Counted from the stretch's first letter, positions 37,041 to 47,101 are shown. The stretch is DNA of 64,000 nucleotides from UBA7430 sp002478765 (GCA_943789355.1 CALSTU010000002.1:124001-188000); one strand, 5' to 3'. A program made the numbers and translations. Notes: generated by a model not told the origin, from the letters alone.

Positions 37041-37679
37041 ATGAAAAACATATTCTTACTCTTTGCCCTGATCCCTCTGGGATTTAATTCTATTGCACAA
37101 AACATCAGTAACACAACAGCAAAGGCAATCCTTGATGAGGTAAGTGCAGCAACAAATGCTCTTGAAGCAATTCACATAAACTTTGATTTTACACTAAGCA
37201 ACTCTAACGAAAACATAAGTGAATCCTCTCCCGGATCATTAATCGTTAAAAATGAGCAATACTTACTCACATTCATGGGGATTCGTCAAGTGAGCAATGG
37301 TGAAACCATTTGGACCGTTATGGAAGAAGATGAAGAAATTCAAATTTCAGAAATTGACCTTGATGATGAAGAGGCGCTTACACCATCAAATCTCCTAAAA
37401 ATGTACGAGAGTGGATTTACTTATGACCTCGGAGATCAAACGGGGAACCTACAAGTTATCCATCTGCTTCCTGAATATAGAGATGAAGTTGATTATGAGA
37501 AAATCGAACTCATTATAGATACAGGAGCAAAACAAATTAAAAATATCACACAAATTGGCGAAAACGGAACAAACTCAGAATATACCATACACACCTTTTC
37601 CCCACTAATCATTCAAGACTCAGCTTTCATACTTAATGACAAGGATTTTTCTGGATACGACATCATTGATTTACGATAA
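37041..37679 (+). CDS. lolA: outer-membrane lipoprotein carrier protein LolA-like
   Basis: 212 aa with a signal peptide (about 1-19, ending SIAQ) and the half-barrel fold of LolA, which ferries lipoproteins from the inner to the outer membrane. Recognisable parts: ILDEVSAATNALEAIHINFDF, GSLIVKNEQYLLTFMG, QVSNGETIW and PSNLLKMYESGF. Similarity is of the remote, family level expected in Bacteroidota. An ftsK-lolA neighbourhood is also seen in Proteobacteria, which supports the call. Confidence 0.88.
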   Translation: MKNIFLLFALIPLGFNSIAQNISNTTAKAILDEVSAATNALEAIHINFDFTLSNSNENISESSPGSLIVKNEQYLLTFMGIRQVSNGETIWTVMEEDEEIQISEIDLDDEEALTPSNLLKMYESGFTYDLGDQTGNLQVIHLLPEYRDEVDYEKIELIIDTGAKQIKNITQIGENGTNSEYTIHTFSPLIIQDSAFILNDKDFSGYDIIDLR

Positions 37680-37724
37680 ATCATACCTTCGATAATTAGC
37701 TCTCGTTTACTTTCTTTACTGCAA

Positions 37725-38579
37725 CTAAAGTTGTTTTTGCAAGAGATACATCACTCCCATAAGAATACACATACCTTCCACCCCAAGAGTGACATATCTT
37801 TCTTTAGAATTCGGATGACTTTTATAAACCAAAAAGGCAGAAACCTCGTAGGTAAAATAAACAACAATACCAGACCAAAAATCAATACTATTCTCAAAAA
37901 AGCATCGATAAGCAAGTATCAATTCCGCGACTAATAATGCCGAAATACCAATTCTCCGAGCTCCCACAGGACCAAATAATTGAGGTAAAGTTCTCAGACT
38001 CATTTTATCAAAATGTAAATCTCGAATATCAAAGGGTATAGTTATTGCAAAGACGAATAAAAAACGTTCCAGCAAGGCTAAAGAATCAACTTTGTCAATG
38101 GATAAAATTGAGGGCAAACCTTCGGTAACAAAAGCCCAAGTCATTGCTATTAAAAATATTTTTAAACAGGGGACATCTCTAAGTCTAACCCAATGTCCAA
38201 ATGAAGTTTTGTAAACAGGTAAAACATAGGTCACAGAGACTATGGACATAGGCAGTAAATAGACCCAAATACTCCTGTACAGAGATGTGAAAAAGTAACA
38301 AGCTATAAAGCCTGAAACAATACTCAAAGCCCATAAAAGTTCTCGATATCTAAAAATGATTTTATGTCGATTAGAATCCCCCTCCATGACCATTGGATGA
38401 ACACGAACCAAACGAATGAAATTATAAATGAAAAGCGTTGAGAAAAAAACAAAACCCAACAAATCATCACATCTAAGTTGCCTAATATCAAGACTTACCC
38501 ATGTTAATACAAGGACTCCAAAAGACACGTAAATGTTGCTTGAAACTAATAAATCTAAGGCTTTAAAGACAAATTTCAT
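37725..38579 (-). CDS. UbiA-like membrane prenyltransferase homologue, first Asp motif missing
   Basis: 284 aa with eight to nine membrane spans. The second aspartate-rich motif of UbiA enzymes is clear (PFDIRDLHFDKMSLRTLPQLFG), but the first, normally NDxxDxxxD, is reduced to YNFIRLVRV, so magnesium-dependent prenyl transfer is doubtful. The ATG at 38579 is chosen: a TACTTTTG promoter box ends 6 nt before it and overlaps a TTG start proposed by the frame. It is convergent with lolA and divergent from gcvP. Confidence 0.75.
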   Translation of the reverse strand: MKFVFKALDLLVSSNIYVSFGVLVLTWVSLDIRQLRCDDLLGFVFFSTLFIYNFIRLVRVHPMVMEGDSNRHKIIFRYRELLWALSIVSGFIACYFFTSLYRSIWVYLLPMSIVSVTYVLPVYKTSFGHWVRLRDVPCLKIFLIAMTWAFVTEGLPSILSIDKVDSLALLERFLFVFAITIPFDIRDLHFDKMSLRTLPQLFGPVGARRIGISALLVAELILAYRCFFENSIDFWSGIVVYFTYEVSAFLVYKSHPNSKERYVTLGVEGMCILMGVMYLLQKQL

Positions 38580-38585
38580 ACTGTT

Positions 38586-38593
38586 CAAAAGTA
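38586..38593 (-). promoter_or_regulatory. TAnnTTTG -7 box for the UbiA-like gene
   Basis: TACTTTTG on the minus strand with just 6 nt before the ATG, the same spacing as at nrnA; predicts a leaderless or nearly leaderless mRNA. Confidence 0.5.
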
Positions 38594-38675
38594 CTTATAT
38601 TTTCGTCGATAGTAATCGATTACAGCAATCATAATTTCGTAATTTTAACGCATCAAACTACATCGTAACTAAAGA

Positions 38676-41561
38676 ATGAATACAAACTCATTTGCACTTC
38701 GCCACATCGGTCCCAGAGAAGAAGATGCCAAAGAAATGTTGGCAACCATTGGACTCAACACCATGGAGGAATTAATCAAGAAAACAATTCCTTCAAACAT
38801 CAGACTTTCGAATGACTTGGATTTAAATGAGGCTATGAGTGAACAAGAGTTTCTTGGTCACATCAAAAACATATCCAGTAAAAACAAAACTTTTAAAACG
38901 TACATTGGATTGGGGTACCATCCTACAGTACTCCCAAGTGTAATCCAGAGAAACATCCTTGAAAACCCAGGGTGGTATACGGCCTATACACCGTATCAAC
39001 CAGAAATTTCTCAGGGAAGACTTGAAGCTCTATTGAACTTTCAAACTATGGTCATTGACCTAACGGGAATGGAGATTGCAAATGCTTCCCTTCTGGATGA
39101 GGCAACTGCCGCATCAGAAGCAATGATTATGTTTTACAACGGCAGATCTCGTAAGAAGAAAAAATCAGATGCAAAACAATTTTTCGTTTCTGAGGATTGC
39201 TTACCTCAAACCATAAGTCTCCTAGAAACTCGTGCAGAACCTTTAGGTATTGAACTCATTTTGGGCAATCACCGTAACTATGTATGTAACGACAAGACTT
39301 TCGGGGTATTACTACAATACCCTGCAGCAACGGGCGAAGTTTACAACTACAAAAAGATTGCAAATCAAGCACATGAAGCGGACGCTTTCGTTGCTGTAGC
39401 TGCTGACTTGTTGTCGTTAAGTTTGATAGAAGCTCCAGGATCCTGGGGAGCAGATGTTGTTGTCGGTTCCACGCAACGATTTGGAATCCCCATGGGATAC
39501 GGAGGGCCTCATGCTGCTTATTTTGCAACAAAAGAGTCTTTCAAGAGAAATGTACCCGGACGTATGATTGGACTTTCCAGAGACGCAAACAATGAGCCTG
39601 CCTTGCGAATGGCTCTTCAAACGCGAGAGCAACACATAAAAAGAGAAAAAGCAACCTCAAACATTTGTACCGCTCAAGTACTTTTAGCGATTATGGCCGG
39701 AATGTATGCTGTATTTCATGGACCAAAAGGTATCACACATATTGCAAGACGAATTCACAATCAAGCCAACGCACTCAATAAAGCGCTCAAGAACATCGGT
39801 TACACTCAAAAAAATGAGTGTTATTTCGACACTCTTTTGATTGACCTACATGAAGTAAGTGCTGAGAATGTTAACAAAATTGCCCTTGATGCAGAGATCA
39901 ACTTCCTGTACATAGATGAAAATACGATAAGCATCAGCATCAATGAAACAACAACTCTAGACGACCTTAATGACATTCTAAGTGTTCTTGCCTTTGCAAA
40001 AGCAAAAGACTTTGATAGAATAACGGACATACACGATTCATCACCAATCTCAGAGAGACAAGAAAGAAAAACAGATTTTATGCAACATAAAATCTTCAAC
40101 ACTTACCATTCTGAAACTGAAATGATGCGTTACATCAAAAAACTAGAACGCAAAGACTTATCATTAACCCATTCTATGATTGCGCTGGGTTCGTGTACAA
40201 TGAAACTCAATGCAGCTTCTGAAATGCTACCACTCAATGAAAGTAACTTCAGTGCTCTTCATCCATTTATCCCTATAGATCAGGCAGAAGGTTATCAAGA
40301 AATTTTCAAAGCGCTTGAAAAAGATCTTTGTGAAATAACCGGCTTCGCGGGGATGTCTTTACAACCAAATTCAGGTGCACAGGGAGAATATGCAGGCTTA
40401 ATGGTGATACGAGCTTATCATCGATCTAGAGGAGATTTCCAAAGAAATATAACACTTATACCCTCTTCTGCACACGGAACAAACCCCGCATCTGCAGTCA
40501 TGGCAGGAATGAACGTTGTTGTCGTAAAATGCGACGAGATGGGTAACATTGACCTCAATGATTTAAAAGAAAAGTCTGAAACTCATGCACATGAACTTTC
40601 AGCACTAATGATTACCTACCCCTCTACACACGGCGTCTTCGAGAAGTCCATAAAAGAAATCACCAACATCATTCATGAAAATGGCGGACAAGTCTATATG
40701 GATGGTGCAAATATGAATGCTCAAGTTGGGCTCACATCTCCAGGAGAAATAGGGGCTGATGTATGTCATCTCAATCTACACAAAACCTTTGCGATACCTC
40801 ACGGTGGCGGGGGGCCAGGAATGGGACCTATCGGCGTGGCAAAGCAATTGGTTGAGTTTCTTCCAGGACATCCAGTCATTGAATGTGGTGGTGAAAAGAG
40901 CATCTCAGCAATTTCAGCTGCTCCCTGGGGGTCTGCATTAATATTATTAATATCATACGGTTACATCAAAATGCTTGGCGCATCAGGGCTTAAAAAGGCT
41001 ACAGAATATGCCATACTGAATGCAAACTACATGAAAGTTAAATTAGAGAAAGACTACAAAATTCTCTACAGCGGAGAGAATGGCTGCGTCGCTCATGAAA
41101 TGATTCTTGAATGTAGAGATTTAAAAGCACTAAGTGGAATTGATGTTACAGATATAGCAAAGCGACTGATGGATTACGGTTATCATGCTCCTACAGTATC
41201 ATTTCCAGTAGTAGGAACCTTAATGATAGAACCTACCGAGAGTGAAAGTAAAGAAGAAATAGATCGATTTTGTGAAGCCTTAATAAGCATCAAATCCGAA
41301 ATCAATCAAGTTATAGATGGCGATTTTGACGCGGAAGACAACCTTCTTAAAAATGCTCCACATACATTAAGTGAGAGTACAAGTGATCATTGGAAATACA
41401 CCTATACTCGACAGCAAGCAGCATTTCCGTTAACTTGGGTTAGTGAAAATAAATTTTGGCCGGCTGTAAAAAAAATCGATCAGGCATACGGAGACCGAAA
41501 TCTAATATGCTCATGTCCTGACGTAAACAGCTATGAAAAAAGCACTTATGAGATGTCGTAA
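38676..41561 (+). CDS. gcvP: glycine dehydrogenase (decarboxylating), P protein
   Basis: PLP enzyme of the glycine cleavage system; it decarboxylates glycine and passes the aminomethyl group to the H protein. At 961 aa it is the fused (two-half) form. Family motifs: HIGPREEDAKEML at the start, YTPYQPEISQGRLEALLNFQ, and the PLP lysine in HLNLHKTFAIPHGGGGPG in the C-terminal half. The T and H protein genes are not in the window. The 96-nt region before it holds no glycine riboswitch. Confidence 0.97.
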   Translation: MNTNSFALRHIGPREEDAKEMLATIGLNTMEELIKKTIPSNIRLSNDLDLNEAMSEQEFLGHIKNISSKNKTFKTYIGLGYHPTVLPSVIQRNILENPGWYTAYTPYQPEISQGRLEALLNFQTMVIDLTGMEIANASLLDEATAASEAMIMFYNGRSRKKKKSDAKQFFVSEDCLPQTISLLETRAEPLGIELILGNHRNYVCNDKTFGVLLQYPAATGEVYNYKKIANQAHEADAFVAVAADLLSLSLIEAPGSWGADVVVGSTQRFGIPMGYGGPHAAYFATKESFKRNVPGRMIGLSRDANNEPALRMALQTREQHIKREKATSNICTAQVLLAIMAGMYAVFHGPKGITHIARRIHNQANALNKALKNIGYTQKNECYFDTLLIDLHEVSAENVNKIALDAEINFLYIDENTISISINETTTLDDLNDILSVLAFAKAKDFDRITDIHDSSPISERQERKTDFMQHKIFNTYHSETEMMRYIKKLERKDLSLTHSMIALGSCTMKLNAASEMLPLNESNFSALHPFIPIDQAEGYQEIFKALEKDLCEITGFAGMSLQPNSGAQGEYAGLMVIRAYHRSRGDFQRNITLIPSSAHGTNPASAVMAGMNVVVVKCDEMGNIDLNDLKEKSETHAHELSALMITYPSTHGVFEKSIKEITNIIHENGGQVYMDGANMNAQVGLTSPGEIGADVCHLNLHKTFAIPHGGGGPGMGPIGVAKQLVEFLPGHPVIECGGEKSISAISAAPWGSALILLISYGYIKMLGASGLKKATEYAILNANYMKVKLEKDYKILYSGENGCVAHEMILECRDLKALSGIDVTDIAKRLMDYGYHAPTVSFPVVGTLMIEPTESESKEEIDRFCEALISIKSEINQVIDGDFDAEDNLLKNAPHTLSESTSDHWKYTYTRQQAAFPLTWVSENKFWPAVKKIDQAYGDRNLICSCPDVNSYEKSTYEMS

Positions 41562-41611
41562 TTATTAAAAACGGTATCTTGTAAGACATTGAACAAAATT
41601 GAACCGCCCCC

Positions 41612-43465
41612 ATGAAAGAAAATATATTTTTTACGATTTGTCTGTTGGTTTCATCAATAATATTTGCACAGGAAAAACCCAGAAAAGACATCGATTTTAT
41701 CGAAAAGATTACCAGAATGAGCCGATCAGTAGACAATAATTACATTTGGTCAGATGATTTTTCAGATCCAAACACGTGGGTTATAGATCATGACCAGTCA
41801 AAATGTAATTTAGACTGGGAAATAGGAACTGATTTATCTTGTGGAGGTATTCACCCCATAGAAACAATCGCCTCACCATCGTATGAAAATGGTTATGCCA
41901 TGATTGATTCTGATGAATATGGAGGAGAAAATGCTGGAGCCGAAGTGGAAGATTCATGGTTTACAACAGCAGACGCAATCAATCTATCAAACAACGAACG
42001 TATTGTTATTGAATTCGAAACATGGTATCAATCATTTTCAAGCGAAAAATGCTTCTTAGTGACAAGCACCACCAATGAAGATTGGCCACAGTTAGATCCA
42101 GACTTTGATGCCCGTACCAATCCAAATGTTTACGAAGTATTTCCAAGTATTTCAGGAGAACCAAGAGAAAACGTAGGCGCTAACCCCACCCTGTATCGAA
42201 TAAACATAAGTGAATCTGCTGGAAATCAAGAAAAAGTCTGGATTCGTTTTCACTGGACAGGCACATATGGCTATGCTTGGTTTATAGATGATGTTGCACT
42301 CATTGAGCAACCCAAAAATGACATCATTCTTAACTCTGCCTGGATGACGAATGGAAGTATCGTTGAGTATGGTCGAATTCCTGTTTCTCAAACAAGCGAT
42401 ACGCTTATATTGGGCGGAGTTGTGAGTAATTTTGGTATTGATGCACAAGAAAATGTCCGTTTAAACGTGTCCATAAGAGATCAAAACGATAACGAAATTA
42501 TTGACAATTCAGCCACGTTGCCTCTTTTGAAAAATGACAGCATCGCTATTTATAGTTTGCCCACTGCCTCAAACATAACATCGGGTTCCTACCAATTAAT
42601 AGCAAGTGCTAGTTCTGACTTAGACAATGATTCCATAGGAGATCATTACACAACAAACAATACGTACACTCGAAACTTTGAAATTACAGACGAACTATAT
42701 TCCGTTGATGGAATAGGTGTGTATGAAGAAAGTAAACGATCCCTATCATCTATGGGTACAAACAGTTTTATTGAAGACCAAGATGGACTGGTTATGATGG
42801 TTTACTACAGAATCATAGAACAAACAGATGTATCGGGTATCGAAATTGCAATCACAAAAGACACGGAACCGGGAGCCTATGCATACCCTTTTATCCTTGA
42901 TGGTGAGGCAAGATTAAATGTAGATGTTTATGATGATCGAGTTACACAAAACATGGAGGACAATATTGTCAAGCAATGGCATATTGATGCTGGAAAAATG
43001 TGGCTCCCCTTACCAAAAACTACGCTTAACCCGGGGGTGTATTATGCTTGTGTGGAACTATTTTCCGAATATGGAAAAAGCCACATCAACATTTACGACG
43101 ATAATACGATCATTCAACCCGACGGTGTATCCAACATCTACTCACCTCATGACGATCAAATATACACAAATGGCAATGCGTTTGCGATTCGACTTGGGCT
43201 GAATAACTTTGTCAATCTTGATGAAAAGCATCAAGAATCTTCACACATCTTCCCTAACCCTGCTACAAACGAATTTAGCGTTCGCTCAACAAAACCGTTT
43301 ACCAAAGTTGAAATCATCAATGTGTTGGGTGAGATTGTATGTGTTAAAAAAAGAGACAGCAGACTTAGCGAAACATTTAATATCTCTGGAGAGGAGTCTG
43401 GCATATATCTTGTAAGGATATCTAATGAGATCACACAAACCACACAAAGGCTTGTCATTAAATAA
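41612..43465 (+). CDS. secreted T9SS cargo protein A (paralogue of the next gene)
   Basis: 617 aa with a signal peptide (about 1-18, ending IFAQ), a jelly-roll domain of the choice-of-anchor J type (about 45-225; SDDFSDPNTW, RFHWTG, WFIDDVALIE), a middle region with CARDB-like beta domains (about 230-360), and a type A T9SS domain (about 540-617; HIFPNPATNEFSVR, SGIYLVRI). It is secreted to the surface or medium. No catalytic motif is seen. The next gene is a full-length paralogue of the same order, so they arose by duplication. It follows gcvP by 50 nt. Confidence 0.85.
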   Translation: MKENIFFTICLLVSSIIFAQEKPRKDIDFIEKITRMSRSVDNNYIWSDDFSDPNTWVIDHDQSKCNLDWEIGTDLSCGGIHPIETIASPSYENGYAMIDSDEYGGENAGAEVEDSWFTTADAINLSNNERIVIEFETWYQSFSSEKCFLVTSTTNEDWPQLDPDFDARTNPNVYEVFPSISGEPRENVGANPTLYRINISESAGNQEKVWIRFHWTGTYGYAWFIDDVALIEQPKNDIILNSAWMTNGSIVEYGRIPVSQTSDTLILGGVVSNFGIDAQENVRLNVSIRDQNDNEIIDNSATLPLLKNDSIAIYSLPTASNITSGSYQLIASASSDLDNDSIGDHYTTNNTYTRNFEITDELYSVDGIGVYEESKRSLSSMGTNSFIEDQDGLVMMVYYRIIEQTDVSGIEIAITKDTEPGAYAYPFILDGEARLNVDVYDDRVTQNMEDNIVKQWHIDAGKMWLPLPKTTLNPGVYYACVELFSEYGKSHINIYDDNTIIQPDGVSNIYSPHDDQIYTNGNAFAIRLGLNNFVNLDEKHQESSHIFPNPATNEFSVRSTKPFTKVEIINVLGEIVCVKKRDSRLSETFNISGEESGIYLVRISNEITQTTQRLVIK

Positions 43466-43481
43466 ATAGAAAAATAACAGC

Positions 43482-43524
43482 AAAAAAGGCCCCTCCAAAC
43501 TCGTTTTGCAGGGGCTTTTTTTTT
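43482..43524 (+). terminator. intrinsic terminator between the T9SS paralogues
   Basis: A-run, GCCCCT, imperfect 15-base loop, AGGGGC and nine or more T. It separates the two cargo genes into two transcription units. Confidence 0.8.
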
Positions 43525-43641
43525 TAGTGTTTCATTACAAGATTTATTTGTATGTGAAGCATCTCTATAATATACAGCCTGTAAATAATAAATAAAAATT
43601 TGTGCATGTAATTTATTACCAATCAATAAAACCATTTTATT

Positions 43642-45543
43642 ATGAAAAAAATTAACTTATTAATGATTTATGCAAGTACCATCTCCTTAATGGTTGCTCA
43701 AAATGTAGCACTAGAAAAAGTGAACATTACACAAGAAGAACTCCGAACTACAAAAACATTAAACTACACTCCATCTACAAACGACAGGAACCCACTTCAA
43801 ACAGCAGCCACGCCATTGTGGTCTGATGATTTCTCAGATCCAACTACTTGGACATTGGGTCATGCTCCCGGTAGTAATTTAGACTGGGTCATTGGTAGAG
43901 GATTCGATACAGAAAATCCGTTATCAACAATCAACTCTTCGAGTAAATTAAATGGCTTTGCTTTTTTAGACTCCTACAGATATACTCTTGATAACGAAAA
44001 TGAAGTACAATCTTCATGGATCACTACCGCTTCACCTATTAATCTTAGCAGCAGTGAAAATCTGGTCCTGCAGTTTGAAACCTATCATTATAATTTTCAA
44101 TCTAAGTGTTATGTTGTCATCAGTTCAACAAATGAGAATTGGCCCGACTTAAATCCAAACTTTGATGCAGAAACAGATGACAGAGTGTATGAACTATTTG
44201 AGGGAGTAGAAATATTTGATGGTGTTAGAAAAAACCCTACGCTAACCCGCTTAAACATAAGTAAAATTGCAGGAGGTGAAGAAAATATTTGGGTTCGTTT
44301 TCATTGGACCGGAAAAGCTTATACCTGGCTTATTGACGATGTATCTATCAATGAACAACCAAACAATGACATCGTTATGAACACTGGATTTATTAGCAGC
44401 GATGGATTGGAATATGGGCGAATTCCTGTAACTCAGCAGAAAGTAGAATACTTACTTAGAGGAGAAGTCTTTAATTTCGGGAGCGAAGACCAGACGGACG
44501 TGCAAATGAACATGAAGGTCTTGGATTCCAACAATAACGAGATGTTTGGTACCATTGTCTCTAGTGATTTGATAAAAAAAGACAGCACATACCTACTTCA
44601 AAACTTTGTTCGTGACTTTAATCCCTTGGAACCGGATAACTACAAATTAGATTTCACTGTATCATCAGGGATGGATAAAGAAGGTGGAGCTAACTTCACG
44701 AACAACCAATATAAAAGAAACTTTCAAATCACGAAAGATTTGTATTCATTAGATGGAATTGGTATTTATGAGATTGCTTTTTTGAAAAGTGAATATGGAA
44801 CAGCACGATTCCAAAACAATTCCGATGGTCTTGTTTTAATGACCATGTACAACATAACAGAGCCTACAAAAATTTCAGGTTTGGAAGTTGGTATCGCTTC
44901 AGGCTCGAAGGAAAATGCAGAAATCTCTCCTTTTATCCTCACTCTTGACGCAGTAAATAATAAAACATTTTATGATCGTATTGTTGAAAGTGAAACACCT
45001 GTCAAACTATCACAAGAAATTGTAGGTGAAACGGATATAACCAAACGTTTTATATTCGCTCCCCTTCCATCTACAACACTTCAACCAGGTACATATTTTG
45101 CCTGCGTTGAATTGTTCTCAAACAACAATCAAAATGACGTCTTTGTTCTCGACGACATCACCATTGCTCAAAACTTAAATGCCAGCATGATCTACTTGCC
45201 CAACAACGCAGATGAGCTAACCAGTGCAGGAGCATACAGCGATGGGAATGCTTTTGCCATTCGGCTTGGACTTGACGAATACTTTGTGGGTACAGAAGAA
45301 AAAACACCCTTAGACTTTTCAATATTCCCAAATCCTTCAAACGGATTATTTACAATCAACTACCCGGCAAATGAAACGTACAAAGTTGAAATAATCAATA
45401 TTCTAGGTGAAGTTTTATCTGTTAGGAATGTAAAAGAAACCCTCAACGAGACCATTGACATGAGAAACTATAACCCTGGATTGTACTTTGTGAAAACATC
45501 CAATGGAAAGGCTGAAAGCACAAAGAAAGTCATCATAAAATAA
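43642..45543 (+). CDS. secreted T9SS cargo protein B (paralogue of the preceding gene)
   Basis: 633 aa. Same architecture as the preceding protein: signal peptide (about 1-19), anchor-J-like jelly roll (SDDFSDPTTW, NLDWVIG, VRFHWTG, WLIDDVSI), mid domains with EYGRIPVTQ and LYSLDGIGIYE, the YFACVELFS segment, GNAFAIRLGL and a T9SS domain (FSIFPNPSNGLFTIN, PGLYFVKT). Divergence is greatest in the N-terminal 45 residues and in the mid domains. Function unknown; cell-surface attachment or adhesion is a guess. Confidence 0.85.
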   Translation: MKKINLLMIYASTISLMVAQNVALEKVNITQEELRTTKTLNYTPSTNDRNPLQTAATPLWSDDFSDPTTWTLGHAPGSNLDWVIGRGFDTENPLSTINSSSKLNGFAFLDSYRYTLDNENEVQSSWITTASPINLSSSENLVLQFETYHYNFQSKCYVVISSTNENWPDLNPNFDAETDDRVYELFEGVEIFDGVRKNPTLTRLNISKIAGGEENIWVRFHWTGKAYTWLIDDVSINEQPNNDIVMNTGFISSDGLEYGRIPVTQQKVEYLLRGEVFNFGSEDQTDVQMNMKVLDSNNNEMFGTIVSSDLIKKDSTYLLQNFVRDFNPLEPDNYKLDFTVSSGMDKEGGANFTNNQYKRNFQITKDLYSLDGIGIYEIAFLKSEYGTARFQNNSDGLVLMTMYNITEPTKISGLEVGIASGSKENAEISPFILTLDAVNNKTFYDRIVESETPVKLSQEIVGETDITKRFIFAPLPSTTLQPGTYFACVELFSNNNQNDVFVLDDITIAQNLNASMIYLPNNADELTSAGAYSDGNAFAIRLGLDEYFVGTEEKTPLDFSIFPNPSNGLFTINYPANETYKVEIINILGEVLSVRNVKETLNETIDMRNYNPGLYFVKTSNGKAESTKKVIIK

Positions 45544-45555
45544 TTCTCATCTCAC

Positions 45556-45590
45556 AAAAAAAAGAGCTCCAATTGGAGCTCTTTTTTTTT
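45556..45590. terminator. bidirectional intrinsic terminator
   Basis: Perfect palindrome: eight A, GAGCTCC, AATT, GGAGCTC, nine T. It lies between cargo protein B and mlaF, which are convergent. Confidence 0.93.
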
Positions 45591-45605
45591 ATCGTAATCA
45601 TTCGA

Positions 45606-46361
45606 TCACCTATTCTTTGCTTTAATCGTCTTAAACAATTCAGAAGAAAACACAAAATCCTGTAAATCTTGATGATCCGCATTTAAAATTGCTGCTTTAG
45701 TTCCTTGCCAAGACATTTGCCCATCTTTTATAAAAAGTATCCGATCCCCAATTTCCATCACAGAGTTCATATCGTGGGTGTTGATCACGGTAGTCATACC
45801 ATACTCATAGGTTAGTTCCTGTAAGAGATTATCAATAAGAATAGCTGTATAAGGATCGAGACCCGAATTGGGTTCATCACAAAATAAATATTTGGGGTTT
45901 AAAACAATGGCTCTCGCTATAGCAACACGCTTTTTCATTCCTCCACTAATCTCGGATGGAAACAAGTGATTTACATTTTCAAGATTTACTCGCTTTAAAC
46001 AGAAATTTACACGATCCAACATATCTGACTTATTCATGTCAGAAAACAATTGAAGCGGAAACAATACATTTTGCTCAATATTCATTGAATCAAAAAGTGC
46101 ACCACCCTGAAATACCATACCTACTTGGTTGCGCAATCTTTTTAACTTTTTTGACGACAGGTCAACAATATCATTGCCATCAAATAAAATAGACCCATTT
46201 TCCGGTTTGTGCAGACCCAAAAGGCATTTTAAGAGAACCGTCTTTCCTGAACCGCTCTGACCAATAATCAAATTTGTTTGCCCTTCTTCAAAGATAAATG
46301 AGAGATCTTTAAGAATTTCTTTACCATTAAAAGACTTGGATATATTTAAAAGCTCAATCAT
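45606..46361 (-). CDS. mlaF: ABC transporter ATPase MlaF
   Basis: 251-aa ATPase of the Mla lipid transport system that moves phospholipids between the membranes. Walker A GQSGSGKT, Q-loop, signature ISGGMKKR (the Mla-type variant with MKKR) and Walker B LFCDEPNSGLD are visible, with the H-loop NTHDM. The chosen ATG (MIELLNIS) overlaps the mlaE stop as ATGA; an earlier in-frame ATG lies inside mlaE and is less likely. mlaD is not adjacent. Confidence 0.92.
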   Translation of the reverse strand: MIELLNISKSFNGKEILKDLSFIFEEGQTNLIIGQSGSGKTVLLKCLLGLHKPENGSILFDGNDIVDLSSKKLKRLRNQVGMVFQGGALFDSMNIEQNVLFPLQLFSDMNKSDMLDRVNFCLKRVNLENVNHLFPSEISGGMKKRVAIARAIVLNPKYLFCDEPNSGLDPYTAILIDNLLQELTYEYGMTTVINTHDMNSVMEIGDRILFIKDGQMSWQGTKAAILNADHQDLQDFVFSSELFKTIKAKNR

Positions 46362-47101
46362 GATCTTAGTAATAATTGAGTTAGCAAATAGTTGCAAACG
46401 ATGATCACAACAGAACTATAAACAACTGCCTTGGTACTCGACTTACCGACCTCTAGCGCACCACCATCAGTATAATAACCATGATAAGATGAAATTGTTG
46501 CGATGACAAATGCAAATAAGGTTGTCTTAATAAGAGCATACAAAGTTTTAAAGGGAATAAAATCATATTGTATGCCGGCAATAAATTCTGCAGCTGTAGA
46601 TTCACCAGAAAATATAACGGCTAACAAGCCTCCTAATACCCCAACAAACATACTCATACAAATAAGCAGGGGATTAAAAAACATCAAAGCGAAAATCTTG
46701 GGTCGCACCAAATAAGTTACCGGGTTCACCCCCATGACTTCCAAAGCATCGATCTGTTCTGTAACTCTCATAGTACCTATACTAGAAGCTATATTAGAGC
46801 CTATTTTACCCGCCAACAACAAACTGATGATTGTCGGAGAAAACTCTAATATGATAGCATCTCTTGTTGCGTAGCCTATCAAATAACGAGGCATCCAACC
46901 TCCCTCCATGTTAGCAGCTGTCTGGAGAGACACTACGGCGCCTACAAAGAGTGAAACAAAAATCACAAACAAGACCGACTTTAATCCCAATTCTGAAATT
47001 TCTTTAAGTATAAGGCGATACATAACGGATCGTCTTTCTGGTTTACTAAAAACCGCGCTGATGAACAGGACATACCTTCCTAAAGAAGTAATTAGACTCA
47101 T
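46358..47101 (-). CDS. mlaE: ABC transporter permease MlaE
   Basis: 247-aa inner-membrane permease with five to six spans and the MlaE signature EFSPTIISLLLAGKIGSNIASSIGTMRVTEQIDALEVMG. Its stop overlaps the MlaF start by four bases, so the two subunits are made together. The MCE protein MlaD and MlaB/MlaC are absent from the neighbourhood. Confidence 0.94.
   Translation of the reverse strand: MSLITSLGRYVLFISAVFSKPERRSVMYRLILKEISELGLKSVLFVIFVSLFVGAVVSLQTAANMEGGWMPRYLIGYATRDAIILEFSPTIISLLLAGKIGSNIASSIGTMRVTEQIDALEVMGVNPVTYLVRPKIFALMFFNPLLICMSMFVGVLGGLLAVIFSGESTAAEFIAGIQYDFIPFKTLYALIKTTLFAFVIATISSYHGYYTDGGALEVGKSSTKAVVYSSVVIIVCNYLLTQLLLRS

Noticed and set aside
38589..38675. Glycine riboswitch before gcvP
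   Set aside because: The intergenic region is only 87-96 nt and has neither the length nor the paired aptamer helices.
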